Shown in pieces: positions 41,236-51,987 of a stretch of 64,000 nt of DNA; within the stretch, counting starts at the first letter, position 1, and each line of letters begins with the position of its first letter. The notes beneath the pieces were generated by a model. The model did not search any database. It was not told where the DNA came from and saw only the letters and a list, made by a program, of their open reading frames with translations. Position numbers and translations under genes: made by a program. The stretch is taken from NCBI GenBank assembly GCA_023091665.1, contig JALJCQ010000030.1, positions 2,730,501 through 2,794,500 on the forward strand, given 5' to 3'. The DNA is from Pythium myriotylum. Lineage: Eukaryota; Oomycota; Peronosporomycetes; Pythiales; Pythiaceae.

Positions 41236-44200
41236 TCACAAGTCGTCAGACCACAAACTGTTTGCCTGCGACAATTCAACGACCTCTGACGGCTCAATCG
41301 AGGCGTCGTCGCCCGCACGAGCACCAAGTTTGCGCTGGCGGATTATATTCCACTGCAACAAAAGAAAATCACAGTATGTCTTGAACTCGGAAGGATCCTC
41401 AATGTCAGCTAGTTCACTGTATATTGGCTCGATCAGACGACGAGCCGTATTGTACCGCTCACGCGCAGAGTGGCAAGTTGTAACGACGGAGTCGTCTGGC
41501 ACATTAGTCTTCGTGACGCCTCGAGCATTGCGCAAGAGAAACGGCTGCACTGCTTCGAGTGGTCGGGTCGGACGGCGCCATCTGCACAGAAAAATTATAA
41601 TCGTGAATAAATCATGGTTGATCATGGGCAAAGCTTGGGCTCACCGGTCATTGACTTGGATCAATGGAATGACTGGAGACTTGTTTGACCACTTACGGAA
41701 CGCGATGGAATGGCGGCATGGAAGCAGCATGCTTTTCGCGAAAGCACAGTTGCAAGAGAAATCAGTCAAATCGACCACATTGACGCGTCCTTCTCGTTCA
41801 AGCTGCGCGCTCTGGCCACTCGGACCATCGGGGTACGTATATGTGTATTCTCCGAATCTCTCAAGAGCTGCTTGATACTGAGGAAGAACCGCTTCTGCGA
41901 CAAAGTGTGTCGTGCTGACGAGTATGGCGTTCATCTCATCATCGTACGTAGAATTCCAGTGGCAGCCAACGCGGTTGCGGTGTGAGTACTCCCGCACACT
42001 ACCTCGTGCCTCGTTCAGGAGCTGCGTCAAGCACTCTGCCATCGAAGAGTTGTGGGTCACCCCTTGCTTGAACTTACGGAACGAATTTTCGAGCCGATTG
42101 TTTGTGTCGTTCTGCAGCCGGGGTAGGTCAGCTCGTTTGTAGAGCACCCACATGTCTGTCTGCTCATCACCATCCCAGTTTTTGATGACATAATCGTAGA
42201 AAGGCTCGAACTCTGCCTGCACGCAGAAAGTCTTGAGAGCAAGAAGATTTTCTGAGTAGTCCATCTTGTCTTGGGAGTAAACGAGGTTGTGGATTAATGT
42301 CTCCAGAACGTTGTAGTCGTCCTTCGACAACTTCCCAAACTCAACCTTGTGTGCAACGGTTGTGAGATACTTGAGCACATGGAAAAGGCAAATCAGAATT
42401 CGCGCCTGCGGGAAACGGGCTTCCAACACTCGAATTTCGTTGGGGTCCTTATCGACCATAATGACGCGCACGGGTGTGTAGCGATCATCGTTCGCCCTAA
42501 AGTAGTGATCAATTGCCCTGTCCATATGCCAATCAGTGTTACGCTCCAGCAATGATTGCTGGACGACTTGCCCATACCCGTACTCATCCATCACCATAAG
42601 TGTCAGCAGCTGATAATTGTGACTAAGTTCATTTGAAATCCCGTCAGTCATGGATAGAACATGACCAGTCATGGCGCAGTCATGTACTTACCGATTTGTC
42701 TTGTGGGTACAGTCGACAAGGAGCCGTTCTCCGAACCTCTCGTTCTTTTCTCGCACGTGCTTGTCGGTGACAGAAATTACTCCTGTCTCACCCTTCTCGG
42801 ATTCGTCTCCAGACACAGTGCCGTCTTCATAAGCCTTGACGTACTCGGTTAGGACTCGTGCCGTGGCTGCGTCGGTAAAGTTTTTTTGGGTCAGCTTTCG
42901 ACAGGGTCAACTGATTCGACCCAGTCTACAATTGTAAATAATATCCATGACCGCCGCTGATCGCGGCGGGGCGCTAAGTCGCGCCCGCTCCGCTGCGCTG
43001 CGCTAGAGCGCTCCCTAGTCGCCGACCTCCGCTTCGCTCCGGTGGCTCCATAATAGATGGACCCTCCCCGGGAAGCCTATGTACTCCGCGCTACGCGCCG
43101 CGCCCCCGACCTCCGCTTCGCTGCGGTGGGGCACCGCTCTCTAAGCGCTCACAGACCATTTGCCGTCAGTGTAATTACGCACAATCTTATTGTCTACCTG
43201 TGGATATTAATTTGAATATTTATGTATTTAATATTGGGTCGAATCAGTTGACCCGGTCGACATCTGACCCAAAAAATCTTCTTCGGGCTGCGTCGTCGTC
43301 AACATTAGCTGGACGCTCGCGGTTCTTGGAGGTTATGTTGTCGACGTCTGTCTTATACACATTCTCCCCCTTGTCCAGAAGCATGTCGTAAACCTTAGCA
43401 CGCGAGACTCCCATCTTGTCCATCTCTTGCGCGCGAGCAACGTTTTCTTCTTCAACATCCGTTCGCGCAACAGGGTATGATGCATAGGTCTGGGCATCCA
43501 GACGATGGTTGTGCCAATCACATGTCACCAGAGCCAAGAGCACCCAACGCGAGTCTTCTACTGGACACGAAGTGAGTATGGACAATTGATGCCTCTGACG
43601 AATCTTCTCGGGCGCTGACCACTACCTCGAGACTTCTTCGGCCAGCCAAGCGTGCAAATGTAGTTGCGCTGAAAAGTGCCTAAGGATTCAGAAAAGTTTC
43701 CTTCGGCGTTTTCAACCTCGCGATGCGAGAGTTTCGCTCCTTCACACTAAGTGTATTCTTCACGACAATCACTTGAAAAGTTCGTGCCGAGTATTCCTGG
43801 AGGTACTGAATCCATGCTTCCCAGCTGTCGTGCTGGCGCTTTGGGCGTTGGAGAACAACACGCTGGGCAGAGATCTGGACACGAGGGGTGTCAGTTGTGG
43901 AGGAATCATAGACCCGACGTTTGCTGGTCACGCGTGACGAAGATGACAAGTGCGAGCCACCATATTCGGACGCATCTTCGTCATCGTCGTTATTTGCTTC
44001 CTCATCCAGCTCCTCGTCGTCATCCAGCTCCTCGCCGTCATCGGCTTGATCGTCATCATCATCGGAGCCGTCGACATCCTTAGGCTCTTCATCCACGTCA
44101 GATCCATCACCTCCGTCATCTGCGCCCTCCACAACCTCGTCATCTTCATCCGCGTCCTCGCTGTTGTCGGAGACGCCTGGACTGTTGTCTCGTGACTCGT

Positions 44201-44731
44201 GAGGAGACGCTCGCTTTTTCTGCTGCGACCAAATCGTTTTGGTCACGGCTCGAGTCCGTCGCCCCGTCACAGGCACACGGGCGACTGCCTCCTGGCGAAC
44301 AATCTGTGCGATTGTTGGTCCAGATGATACTTGTTTGCTCAGGCGGGGGCTACGCCGAGTCGCGGGCGTGGCTGTACCACCAGACTGAACATGTGCTGAT
44401 GTTGCTGAAAAATAGCGCATGTTCGCAGTTAGATCAACGCCTTTACATCATCAACGTCGAGATACGTACCAACTGTCAGTGCATCACGAGCAGCTCCCAT
44501 CGCCTCCTCCAGCGCGCCAAATCGCGGGCTTCTGCGTCGTTTGAAAGGAGCATGATCGCGACAAGCACGACTTGCTCTCTTCCCAGCAGCACCACTGGTG
44601 ATGCTGCTGGTGTCGTGCTCGCCACTTGCGACGCCAGTCTTGGCGTTTTGATCGTCGAGGTGCCAGCAGCGACGATCTCGCTCTTGATCGCTGTTGCTGC
44701 CACCGCCGCCGCTACCACCAGATCGTTCCAT
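41236..44731 (-). pseudogene. MULE transposase with introns, interrupted by MITE
   Basis: Supported introns: 44469-44405 (65 nt, GTACGT...TTTCAG), 42691-42623 (69 nt, GTAAGT...CTTAG) and 41644-41582 (63 nt, GTGAGC...GTGCAG). Each restores a continuous protein. Domains in order: acidic N terminus; a FAR1/WRKY-GCM1-like zinc-binding region in pieces (SWEAWIQYLQEYSARTFQV, YICTLGWPKKSRGSGQRP, then VTCDWHNHRLDAQTY); the MULE catalytic core (LLVDCTHKTNR, VRVIMVDKDPNEIRVLEA, ILICLFHVLKYL); and a SWIM zinc finger (CNCAFAKSMLLPCRH) before a C-terminal helical part ending at TGA 41236. Damage: a TAG and a frame change near 43670, another frame change near 43570, and a 395-bp MITE at 42882-43276 within the coding region. 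Confidence 0.88.
42882..43276 (+). mobile_element. 395-bp MITE with 42-bp terminal inverted repeats
   Basis: Ends start TTTTTTGGGTCAG and match the complement of the other end at 39 of 42 positions. The inside is very GC-rich, with a duplicated segment (CGACCTCCGCTTCGCT at about 43020 and again near 43107) and many short palindromes. It has no coding capacity. No clear target duplication is seen. It splits the MULE transposase exon between ...DDDAARR and TDAATARVLTEYV. Confidence 0.88.
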
Positions 44732-44941
44732 TCTCGCCGCTTGCTGTCGACCAAGGATTAGCTTTGGCTCGGTTCTCGTCGTTCTGGATCAAGTCGTTTT
44801 TTTTTTCGCCCTTTCGTAGCTGCGAGGTTTAGGGCGAAAAACCTCGGTTTTATTCGTTTCGTCATGGAAATACATGGACGATAGGAATGGACCAATCATG
44901 AAAATAGTGTTGTGCACACCATATGGAATTATGGACTGTAG

Positions 44942-45540
44942 TGGCTGCGTTTGTTGAACTTGCGGAGATATCTGGTCTCACCAGAGGGAGAGTGCCGAAA
45001 CTGACGGTTTCAAATCTCGCCCGCACCAGAAGGGAACAATTTGCATCCTTCTGTATCAGTTTTTCTATTGGGCGAAAACAGAAACTTCGCCAGGGAAATT
45101 GATCATTGGTCATAACACATACATTTCCGGCGCCTCTTGAAGTATTCAAGTAAAGTTCATGAAAGCAACGGTTTGCTTCAGGAACGATCCCATTTTCTCG
45201 AAGTGCTGCGGGTGAGCATCCCAAAGAGTCCCACACTTCTGTGGGCTGGTTCCTCGAGCGCTCAGCAAGTTTTGAGCCATTATCTAATGAAGTGATGAGA
45301 AGATAATGGCTCATAATTTGTGCTGGTGATGACGTTCCTAGATGAAGATGGCAAGTGCGTCCAGTAGCGCGTGCGTACACGGCACGCCGACGTCGTAACA
45401 CAATGCAAGCATGTCAATGTTTGGTGATCTGTTCGGTGCCAACGCACTGGTGCGTTCGAGATCGATCAAACCATGACGGAAGCAAACCAATGTGCGCGGC
45501 ATAATACATTATACATGTGATGCTTTCGCACAAAACGCGT
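44942..45540. other. No gene recognised between MULE and DOT1 fragment
   Basis: A minus-strand frame of 179 codons (45401-44862) exists but shows no motif and overlaps the putative MULE end; I do not call it. Possibly more of the degenerate sequence that contains the DOT1-like fragment. Confidence 0.4.
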
Positions 45541-45937
45541 CGTTATACTGTTGAGTTCTCTCGTACATATACAGCGTAGATGTCGAGTTCGTGTACGTCA
45601 CCTAGACCTTGATTGCTCCTGCGATCTCTCACATTGCGCAGAACACATCTGCACAGTGTTGACGATGACGAAGACACATCTTGGTCCCGAGAATGAGAAG
45701 CCTGAGTGCTGTGAGCTCGCAACAGGCACGACGTAACGCAAGGTTGGAGCTCGCATCGAAGACATTATTGTGCGAGAAGATCACGGTGCTACGATGTACG
45801 ATCCGAAGATCTAGCGTTCGAATGTCTCCCACGATAATTTGGACGTTCTGTAAAGCTTCAAACTCTGCTTTCGCTTCTTGTGTGCGCACTTTGCCTGCCT
45901 CTGCAACAACAGCTTGCATTTCCACACCAATATCAAA
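45541..45937 (-). pseudogene. DOT1-like histone methyltransferase fragment
   Basis: One minus-strand frame reads FDIGVEMQAVVAEA, VQIIVGDIRTLDL, STVIFSHNNVFDASSNLALR, LRLLILGTKMCLRHRQHC and then FCAM, TGA, EIAGAIKV, TAG, VTYTNSTSTLYMYE. GVE (cofactor loop), VGDIRTL and the FSxNNxFD box are hallmarks of the DOT1 (H3K79 methyltransferase) catalytic domain, and the RHR..C...FCA stretch is the usual place after it. TGA stands where Trp is expected. The N-terminal half of the methyltransferase, with the glycine-rich cofactor loop, is missing: a TAA lies directly upstream. It borders the Helitron start, so capture is possible. Confidence 0.7.
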
Positions 45938-46379
45938 TTAACACCATGATGAGATGATTGCGTGCTGGCTAGTCTCAGCAACATTCATTCTTTGAATACA
46001 TCGACATCGCCGGAGAGGCGTCATACGACTTGACTTGGTGATTTTAATTAAAATTAATGATTTTAATTAATAATTTTGGCCATTGGGTCGTTGCCGCTGA
46101 ATCTGAACACTTGCCGCCAGGAATCACACATGTTGGTCAACGAATACTCTTCAAACCGAAATCACGGCTTGCCGACGAGTCTCCATTCGTTCTCAAGTAA
46201 GACAGACACAACAAGAATGAGCCAGGGAGACGAGAATCCGTGCAGAGCTTCAAGCGCATCGTCACAGACAGTTGGCTATCACCAATCGCCGACAGGACGC
46301 GAACCGCTCACAACCTCAACGAACAGGTATGTTTTTCACATGACGTTACGGGTGATGAAAGTTATTCAATCATTTCTTG

Positions 46380-48485
46380 TGTGCATGCTCAGACATCATT
46401 GAAGCTCAATGGATTACTTATCAACACCTCGACAACATCAATCGTTCGTTGGAGTTCGAGCCACTGACGGACGCTGACTCTAGACGCCTTGAGAGTGAAG
46501 CCGCAATGCAGTTTAACGATTCCGCTCTCGACCGGAAGGTCTGCGTTATCACAGACACCTGGGTGTATCCAGCTGATGCGGTGCTGATTCGACTTGACAA
46601 CCTCTCGTTCAACGCCATGCGTACCGTTCTCACTGGCTAGCCTTGGGTCACTCCACTCATTTCTAAATACTACGATTGCTCGGATATAGATCCCAGATTG
46701 AAGGGCTTGCTACTTTCTCGTCGCGCGTTCGTTCTTGGTCAGCCCGTGGGGACACAAGTGTGGATAAAAAAGAAAGCTCTTCAGCATCTGCGCAGGGTCG
46801 AAACACGACTAGCGCACTCATTGAGTGCTGATTCAGACAACAAGCCTCCGCGCTTTGCAATAGCTGATGGCTTCATCACCGATGTGTTCCCAGAAATCGA
46901 ATGCCTCACTGTCATCGAACGTCAGGCCATCGGTCTTGCCCAACTAAGAGGCGTTGCGAAGGTTGTGTATGGTGGTCCGGGGAATGTCCTGCAGAGTCAT
47001 CTCTTGTCGTGGGATATTCTAGAGGCTACTGCGGTACCAAATCTTGCAAGCCACACAAACTTCCAGTTCGTTCTTGCGGGACCAATGACAAGTGCTCAAG
47101 AACTCTTGGTAGCAAAGAAACATGAGTGCAACGATACTCGTTTTTTGCGCGCACATGAGTTGCTTCGGAAAATCAACCCGTTGCAAATCTAACTACAAGC
47201 AGTGCGTTTTCAACCCAATGTGTGCATGCGGACTCGATCACTACCCGACTCCAAGGTGTACAAAATGTGGACGTGCTTGTTGCTCAAGCAAGAGCCCGGC
47301 AAGCAAGTGTTGCTCGAATGCAGCCAATCCCAGACGATCCTGAGAGCCGCGAATGTACAGTCATTGAATCGGAGACGGTACTGGTTCAGACTGTTGCGAA
47401 TCGAACCGAAACACGATCGTCTTGCGGTCACTTTTGCAAACGTGACCAGCACCAAGACGTACGTTGCCCGCAGATCCTCGGTTCTTCTCAAGAGTACGGA
47501 CCCACACTACATGGAGCGAATGCTTGTGCATCTTCTGCCATTCGGTACCGGGGGGGGGGGGGGGGTGCAAAGGAGTCACATTTACTCGAAGCGCGACGTG
47601 GTCTGGAATTACCTCAACGTTTCAACGAACAAGTTTGCGGAAGATGCCATGTTCAAGCTCGTGATTTTTGACTATCTATCTACGTTACGTGTAAAGAGTG
47701 GTGTTTATCTTCGCGTTGGTCAAGATACAGCACTTGCTACGACCGCAGTGATGATTACTCCAGCGTAGTTGCAGACGGTATTGTCGAATAGGGCAAGGCA
47801 GCGAGACGCGTGGATACAAGGTCGAGCATGCACGCCAAGTCCAGAATCAAATCTAGCAAACCGTGTTCTCAAATCTATTAATGCAAGTACCTCCAAGATG
47901 TGGGGAAGTAATGAAGAGCGACAGGCTATGACACAAAAAGTTGATGCGATGACCATTCTGTACGGTGCTCCTTCGGTGTTTTGGACATTGACACCAAATC
48001 CAGACTGCACCATCACGTGTGCATTTTGGTCGGGCCACGAGCTTCCAGGTGGACGTCCTCAGAATCTGTCACAATGTGTCCAGCGGAATATGCCGTGCAA
48101 CTCACAAATTTCTCGTCTCATCATGGGCAACACTGTGGTCCAAGCTCAGTACTACAAACTCTGTAGTGAACTGTTAATTGATATTCTGTTCGGCTGGGAT
48201 ATGGAGACGAACAGATCGAAATCTCAGCGTGGCATCTTTGGCTTCGCCGAGGTGTTTGTTTTTGCGGTAGAGCAGCAGGGTCATGGCGTCGCATGGGTAG
48301 CTGGGTTACCACGAACTCAGTCAGACTGGGAGAAACTAGTTGCGAGTCCTGAACTTTCCGTGCGATTTGTGAAGTATTGTTCATCCATTTTTTTCAGCAG
48401 AATTGCCAGTGTACAACGCGATGGACACACCACGATGCCCAAACGCAGAATGTGCAGCTCCTCTCACACTCCTCGCCATCGATAA
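46380..48485 (+). pseudogene. Helitron N-terminal and Rep-like region
   Basis: Blocks in order: IIEAQWITYQHLDNINRSLE ... WVYPADAVLIRLDNLSF (46390-46637); WIKKKALQHLRRVE and PRFAIADGFITDVFPEIE with VVYGGPGNVLQSHLLSWD (46698-47192); STDPHYMERMLVHLLPFGTG (47202-47768); and GAPSVFWTLTPNPDCTIT ... FGFAEVFVFAVEQQGHG (47769-48485). The blocks from 46698 to 48485 share one frame, broken by TAA at 47190 and TAG at 47766. At the place of the HxH metal-binding pair the sequence reads AWVAG, so the Rep active site appears lost. A 16-G tract lies within the LPFG motif. Confidence 0.8.
47550..47565 (+). repeat. Poly-G tract (16 G) in Helitron coding region
   Basis: Sixteen G encode the Gly run of LPFGTGGGGG, at a place where related proteins have a short Gly-Arg-Gly stretch. 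The frame is kept here. Confidence 0.95.
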
Positions 48486-48601
48486 GAAATGCGTACATCG
48501 AAAAGAAATGGAGTCAATTACCAGACCACAACAAGCTTGAAAGTACAGCTTCCGCTGTGAATGAGATACGTTTGCAGCTTGGCGGACTATCTCTTCACAA
48601 G

Positions 48602-49381
48602 GGGACGTCCGATGTACAACTCAGTTGTCTGCTTCTCATGGATCAAGTGCATCTGTTCACCGGGAAGCATTTTACTTGTGCCGGCGACATTAAGCTTCTC
48701 ATGGAAGCCAACTATCGGCAGCTGTGGAGCGCAAACAAAGTAATGGGGGCTTGGGACGAAAATGCTGGTCTACTTCACACTTGTGAGTCGTTTCCACAGG
48801 ATAAAGATGGAAACGCCTTGAGCACCCGGTTCAATACACTCATCAAGAAGCATCGTGACAACACCGTGCGGTCTATGCGGAAGTCCGGAAGGGAGGAGGA
48901 CTTCCTGGAACGTGAACAGCTTCTCGACGACATCAATGCCAAAACGCGAGATTTCAAAGCCCTCAAAATCGAAGAGAAGGCGCACAGAGAAGCGGAGAAA
49001 CGCAAGCGAGATGTGGCTAAGGCGATTGTGCTGCGGGCTGCCGTTGGTGAGCTGGAAAACACATGCGATGAGGTCGCCAGTGATGAAGACGCGGGTGAGC
49101 CTCCAAAGAAGAAGCAAGTGCTCGAAGCCTTTTTGGGGAAGGTCAGTAAAGGAGTTGCAGCTGAAGGCGAACTTGATCGTTTGTTTAAGGAGCGCAAGTT
49201 GGAGTTGTTAGAGCGACAGCTCAATCAAAAGTAAATGCAGTTAAATCAGCAGCAACAAGTTCTTACGTTTCAACGCGAGCAGTTCCAACATCAAACCCAG
49301 ATTCAAAACTTGCAAATCAATATGCAGCGACAGCAAATGGAGGCATTTCTAGCTCTTCTACAGAAGATAACCCCGCACTAA
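48602..49381 (+). pseudogene. Harbinger Myb/SANT-like accessory protein
   Basis: The frame reads through LLLMDQVHLFTGKHF, a helix pattern, STRFNTLIKKHRDNTVRSMR, KSGREEDFLEREQLLDDINA, a long charged coiled coil, and PPKKKQVLEAFLGK. It is interrupted by one TAA at 49232-49234 and continues in the same frame with a Gln-rich coiled coil (MQLNQQQQVLTFQREQF ...) to TAA 49379-49381. In this superfamily the Myb-like protein carries the transposase to the nucleus and binds the element ends. The upstream part of the open frame (48377-48600) is Helitron sequence. Confidence 0.72.
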
Positions 49382-49392
49382 TATATGTATGG

Positions 49393-50525
49393 TTATCCTG
49401 AAAGGTATTCCTCAACTGAAGGTGGTGGACACTTGAAGTACCTGGCTGTTTGGCTTTCATACATACATGTGTGGAGGTTGGTAAGGAGAATAGCGACGGA
49501 GAACTTGAGCCCTGAGCATGTCTCACGAGCTTGCATCTTCACATGCGACCACTGAGTCTTGACATCCTTGAAAAGCCACTCTACAGTCAGTCAACGTTTG
49601 CTCATGAGTGTGCTGAGTGCCAGCTAATACACAGTTGGGTTGGCGCCGAGATATGGTGCACAAACGAACTCACTGATTGCATATCCACCGTCACCATAAA
49701 TCACCTTGCCTGCAAAACACGGCTCTTGTGTCATCTTCTTAAGAATACCGCTGTCTGTCAACACAGTGCTGTCGTGTTTCGACCCATCTGCCGGTCCGAA
49801 TAGACAAACACAAAGGCCATCAGGCGTTGATACTGCTAGCCACGTTAGGCAATGACGACGTTTGTAGCCACTGAAAAACGGACGCTGATAGTCGATGTAG
49901 TAGCCACCGGAAATCCCTGGTGCAGGTCTCGCAATGTAGTTCTTGGTACCATCAATGAACGCAAAGCATCGACGTAGTGGGGTACCATGGAGCCGGATCG
50001 CATCGCAGTACAAGTCCATTCGCTCGCGAAGAAGGTGAGCACGGAACTTCAGGCGATCGCCATGCTTCTCTGCAAGAAGTTTCACGGTCGAAGAGAACAG
50101 TCGGCTGAGAGATGATCGAGATCGCCAAAACTCGGATTCAATGGGGTACCAGCGGCATGGCTCGGCCAGGCGTCTCCAGACAATGGCAAGAGCTTCAAGC
50201 CGTCCAACGCAATCTCCACTCTTTGACAAAATTTTGGCTGGGAGGCCGAGTAACGCTGCAAGCTTGTTGAGTTGGGGTATCGTGAAGCGCAAGTACGCAT
50301 ACGCGCGGTCATCACTCCACTGGAGCGCGTGTTGAGTACCCGGGAGGCCCTTCGGAACGGAAATACGACTTCAATGATACCTTTGGACGTGGCTTCTGCA
50401 ATACAGCGTTGACCAGCTTGACGATCGTGGCGGTAGATGGACATGATCGCGGCGATCAGAAGCACAGAATCTTCGATGGCAAGGTGCGGTTTCTTGTGCA
50501 GATGGGGCACAAGTTCGTGGCGCAT
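49393..50525 (-). pseudogene. PIF/Harbinger DDE transposase
   Basis: From ATG 50525 the N-terminal helices read EDSVLLIAAIMSIYRHDRQ, then a frame change near 50330 leads to YLRFTIPQLNKLAALLGLPA. Core: CFAFIDGTKNYIARPAPG (first Asp), FSGYKRRHCLTWLAVSTPDG, GPADGSKHDSTVLTDSGIL and KVIYGDGGYAISEFVCAP (second Asp). After a TAG at 49624-49626 the same frame continues LALSTLMSKR, TGA, LTVEWLFKDVKTQW (catalytic Glu), and after one more frame change ARYFKCPPPSVEEYLSG to TAA at 49393. All three acidic residues are present, so only stops and frameshifts inactivate it. Confidence 0.85.
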
Positions 50526-50576
50526 GATGCCTTTGGTTTGGCGCCAAGGCCGTTGCTGAACGTGAGTCTAAACGAA

Positions 50577-51124
50577 CGTAAAACCAAAAACCCAAACAGC
50601 ATTGTCGATTTTCAGAGACTAAGCTACTCCCTCTTTGAGTCTCGAAGTGAATCTCGATCAGCTCCGAAAGTCCTTTAATGGAGATAACATCGACCAAACA
50701 GAACTGTACTACCGCATGTCAGCTTTGTTGTACAAGCCGTTCCGGTCAGCGCGTTCTGTTTCGAATGGCTCCGACTCTGCAAAAGCACACTTCGACCAGT
50801 GGAATCCAAGTAAATGCTGCACGAGCACTCGAGCGCCACCAACAATACTACATGTGTTTGCACATGGCTGCTCAATATCGCGCTCGGCAGCGGAATGAAG
50901 ATGACCACAGCAGCGACGAAGATGATTGCTATCTCGATGATGATGACATTCTCACGGCCGAGACAATGAGATCAGTAACGCAGCAGCAGTCTATTAGTGC
51001 GTACACGCTCATTCCAGCTGAATTGTACCATACTGATGTTGCCGCTGAAAATGTTGACATTACGCTTCAATCGCAACGCGAACATCAAGCTCCTCAGCAT
51101 TACCACTTTGCCAATGCCGGCTGA
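50577..51124 (+). pseudogene. Helitron middle region
   Basis: After the Harbinger element Helitron-like text resumes: ELYYRMSALLYKPFRSARSV (frame of 50635), then RALERHQQYYMCLHMAAQYR with the acidic NEDDHSSDEDDCYLDDDDI in another frame to 51124. This part links Rep and helicase. The following 430 bp (51125-51555) contain no recognisable helicase motif I or Walker A, which therefore seems lost. Confidence 0.55.
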
Positions 51125-51555
51125 TCGCAGCGGACACTCACTGTCAGCCCCACTGTCATCACCAGAGCTGCTCTTAACCCTCTACTCCCAGAATCCGCCC
51201 ACCGAACCGAGAAGCTCTTTGTCGTAACTTACGACATCCGTTTGTACCTGCAGATTTGCAGGGTGGAGCTATCCACATCAGGATCGGTGAATAAATTCTC
51301 AACAGGTTCTTAAGTCTACGTCGTCACATTTACGGCATAGTTCACGGGATTGAGCAACGTATGTCGTAACTATCTGGGAATCAGAAAGCAGTCAACACAG
51401 ATGTGCTGCACACAGTGGCCCAACACTTCAGAATCTCCGACATAGCAAGTACACTAGATCAAGAAATCAGACACTTTGGACACCTTATCGCACACTCATC
51501 ATTCGATTACAGAAAGTCACCAGAGTCGCTAGGCTCGTCATTCTTCATTTCTTCG

Positions 51556-51987
51556 TCAATGTCGCCGTCCACGAGCTGCGGTTCGCGCCTTGCAAGAAGG
51601 AACGCTCTGACCGCATGAAAAGTCCTCATGCAAAATGTCAAAACAGGTCTTGAGCACGCCCTTGTACTCGCGTTGACTTTTGTTGCACAGCCAGCATTTG
51701 GCGTCATCTACCGAGCATTTCTCGCAGAAAAAGGTAGTCGCAAAGGATTTCTTCTTCGGGTCTTCGCGCAGAAGCGCGCACACCTTGCACAGCCGCTGAC
51801 GACACTTTTGAATTCCAGAGACAGTGACCCAGTCTTCACTTTGCTCAAGTTTATGCGAAAGAGCGAGCGAGGGCCGCTTCCGCTTGCAATATTCCGGCGG
51901 TGGGAAGAAGTGCTTCAGTACGTCAAGGAACCCGAAGGAATACCGTTTGGCGGTATGGTTCCTGGGCTCATATTTGATCACTGCCAA
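51556..51987 (-). pseudogene. PiggyBac transposase C-terminal fragment
   Basis: A minus-strand frame of 143 codons with KCRQRLCKVCALLREDPKKK, TTFFCEKCSVDDAKCWLCNK and KGVLKTCFDILHEDFSCG. The Cys pattern (CKVC ... CEKC ... CWLC) is the C-terminal cysteine-rich domain of piggyBac-type transposases. The catalytic DDD part is absent. It lies in Helitron sequence, opposite in orientation, and so is probably a decayed nested insertion. No TTAA duplication was found. Confidence 0.65.

Larger units (their letters stand above)
39138..44941 (-). mobile_element. MULE (Mutator-like) transposon with Ulp1-type protease gene
   Basis: Contents on the minus strand: a MULE transposase in several exons (44731-41236) followed by a cysteine protease ORF (41202-39691). 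Possible ends are TTACAGTCCAT at 39138 and its complement ending at 44941 (ATGGACTGTAG), matching 18 of 20 bases through a CATATG. Beyond that the termini diverge. Outside them TGGCTGGTA (39128-39136) and TGGCTGCGT (44942-44950) share the first six of nine bases, a weak 9-bp duplication. The left end coincides with the break in Gypsy-3 integrase. Confidence 0.7.
48600..50560. mobile_element. PIF/Harbinger element with two convergent genes
   Basis: A Myb/SANT-like protein gene on the plus strand (48602-49381) and a DDE transposase on the minus strand (50525-49393) end only 11 bp apart. This pair is the standard two-gene set of the superfamily. Helitron sequence stands on both sides. Terminal repeats and the 3-bp target duplication were not resolved, so limits are approximate. 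Confidence 0.75.

Noticed and set aside
44862..45401. 179-codon minus-strand ORF
   Set aside because: No motif, overlaps the putative MULE terminus, and composition is like random frames nearby.
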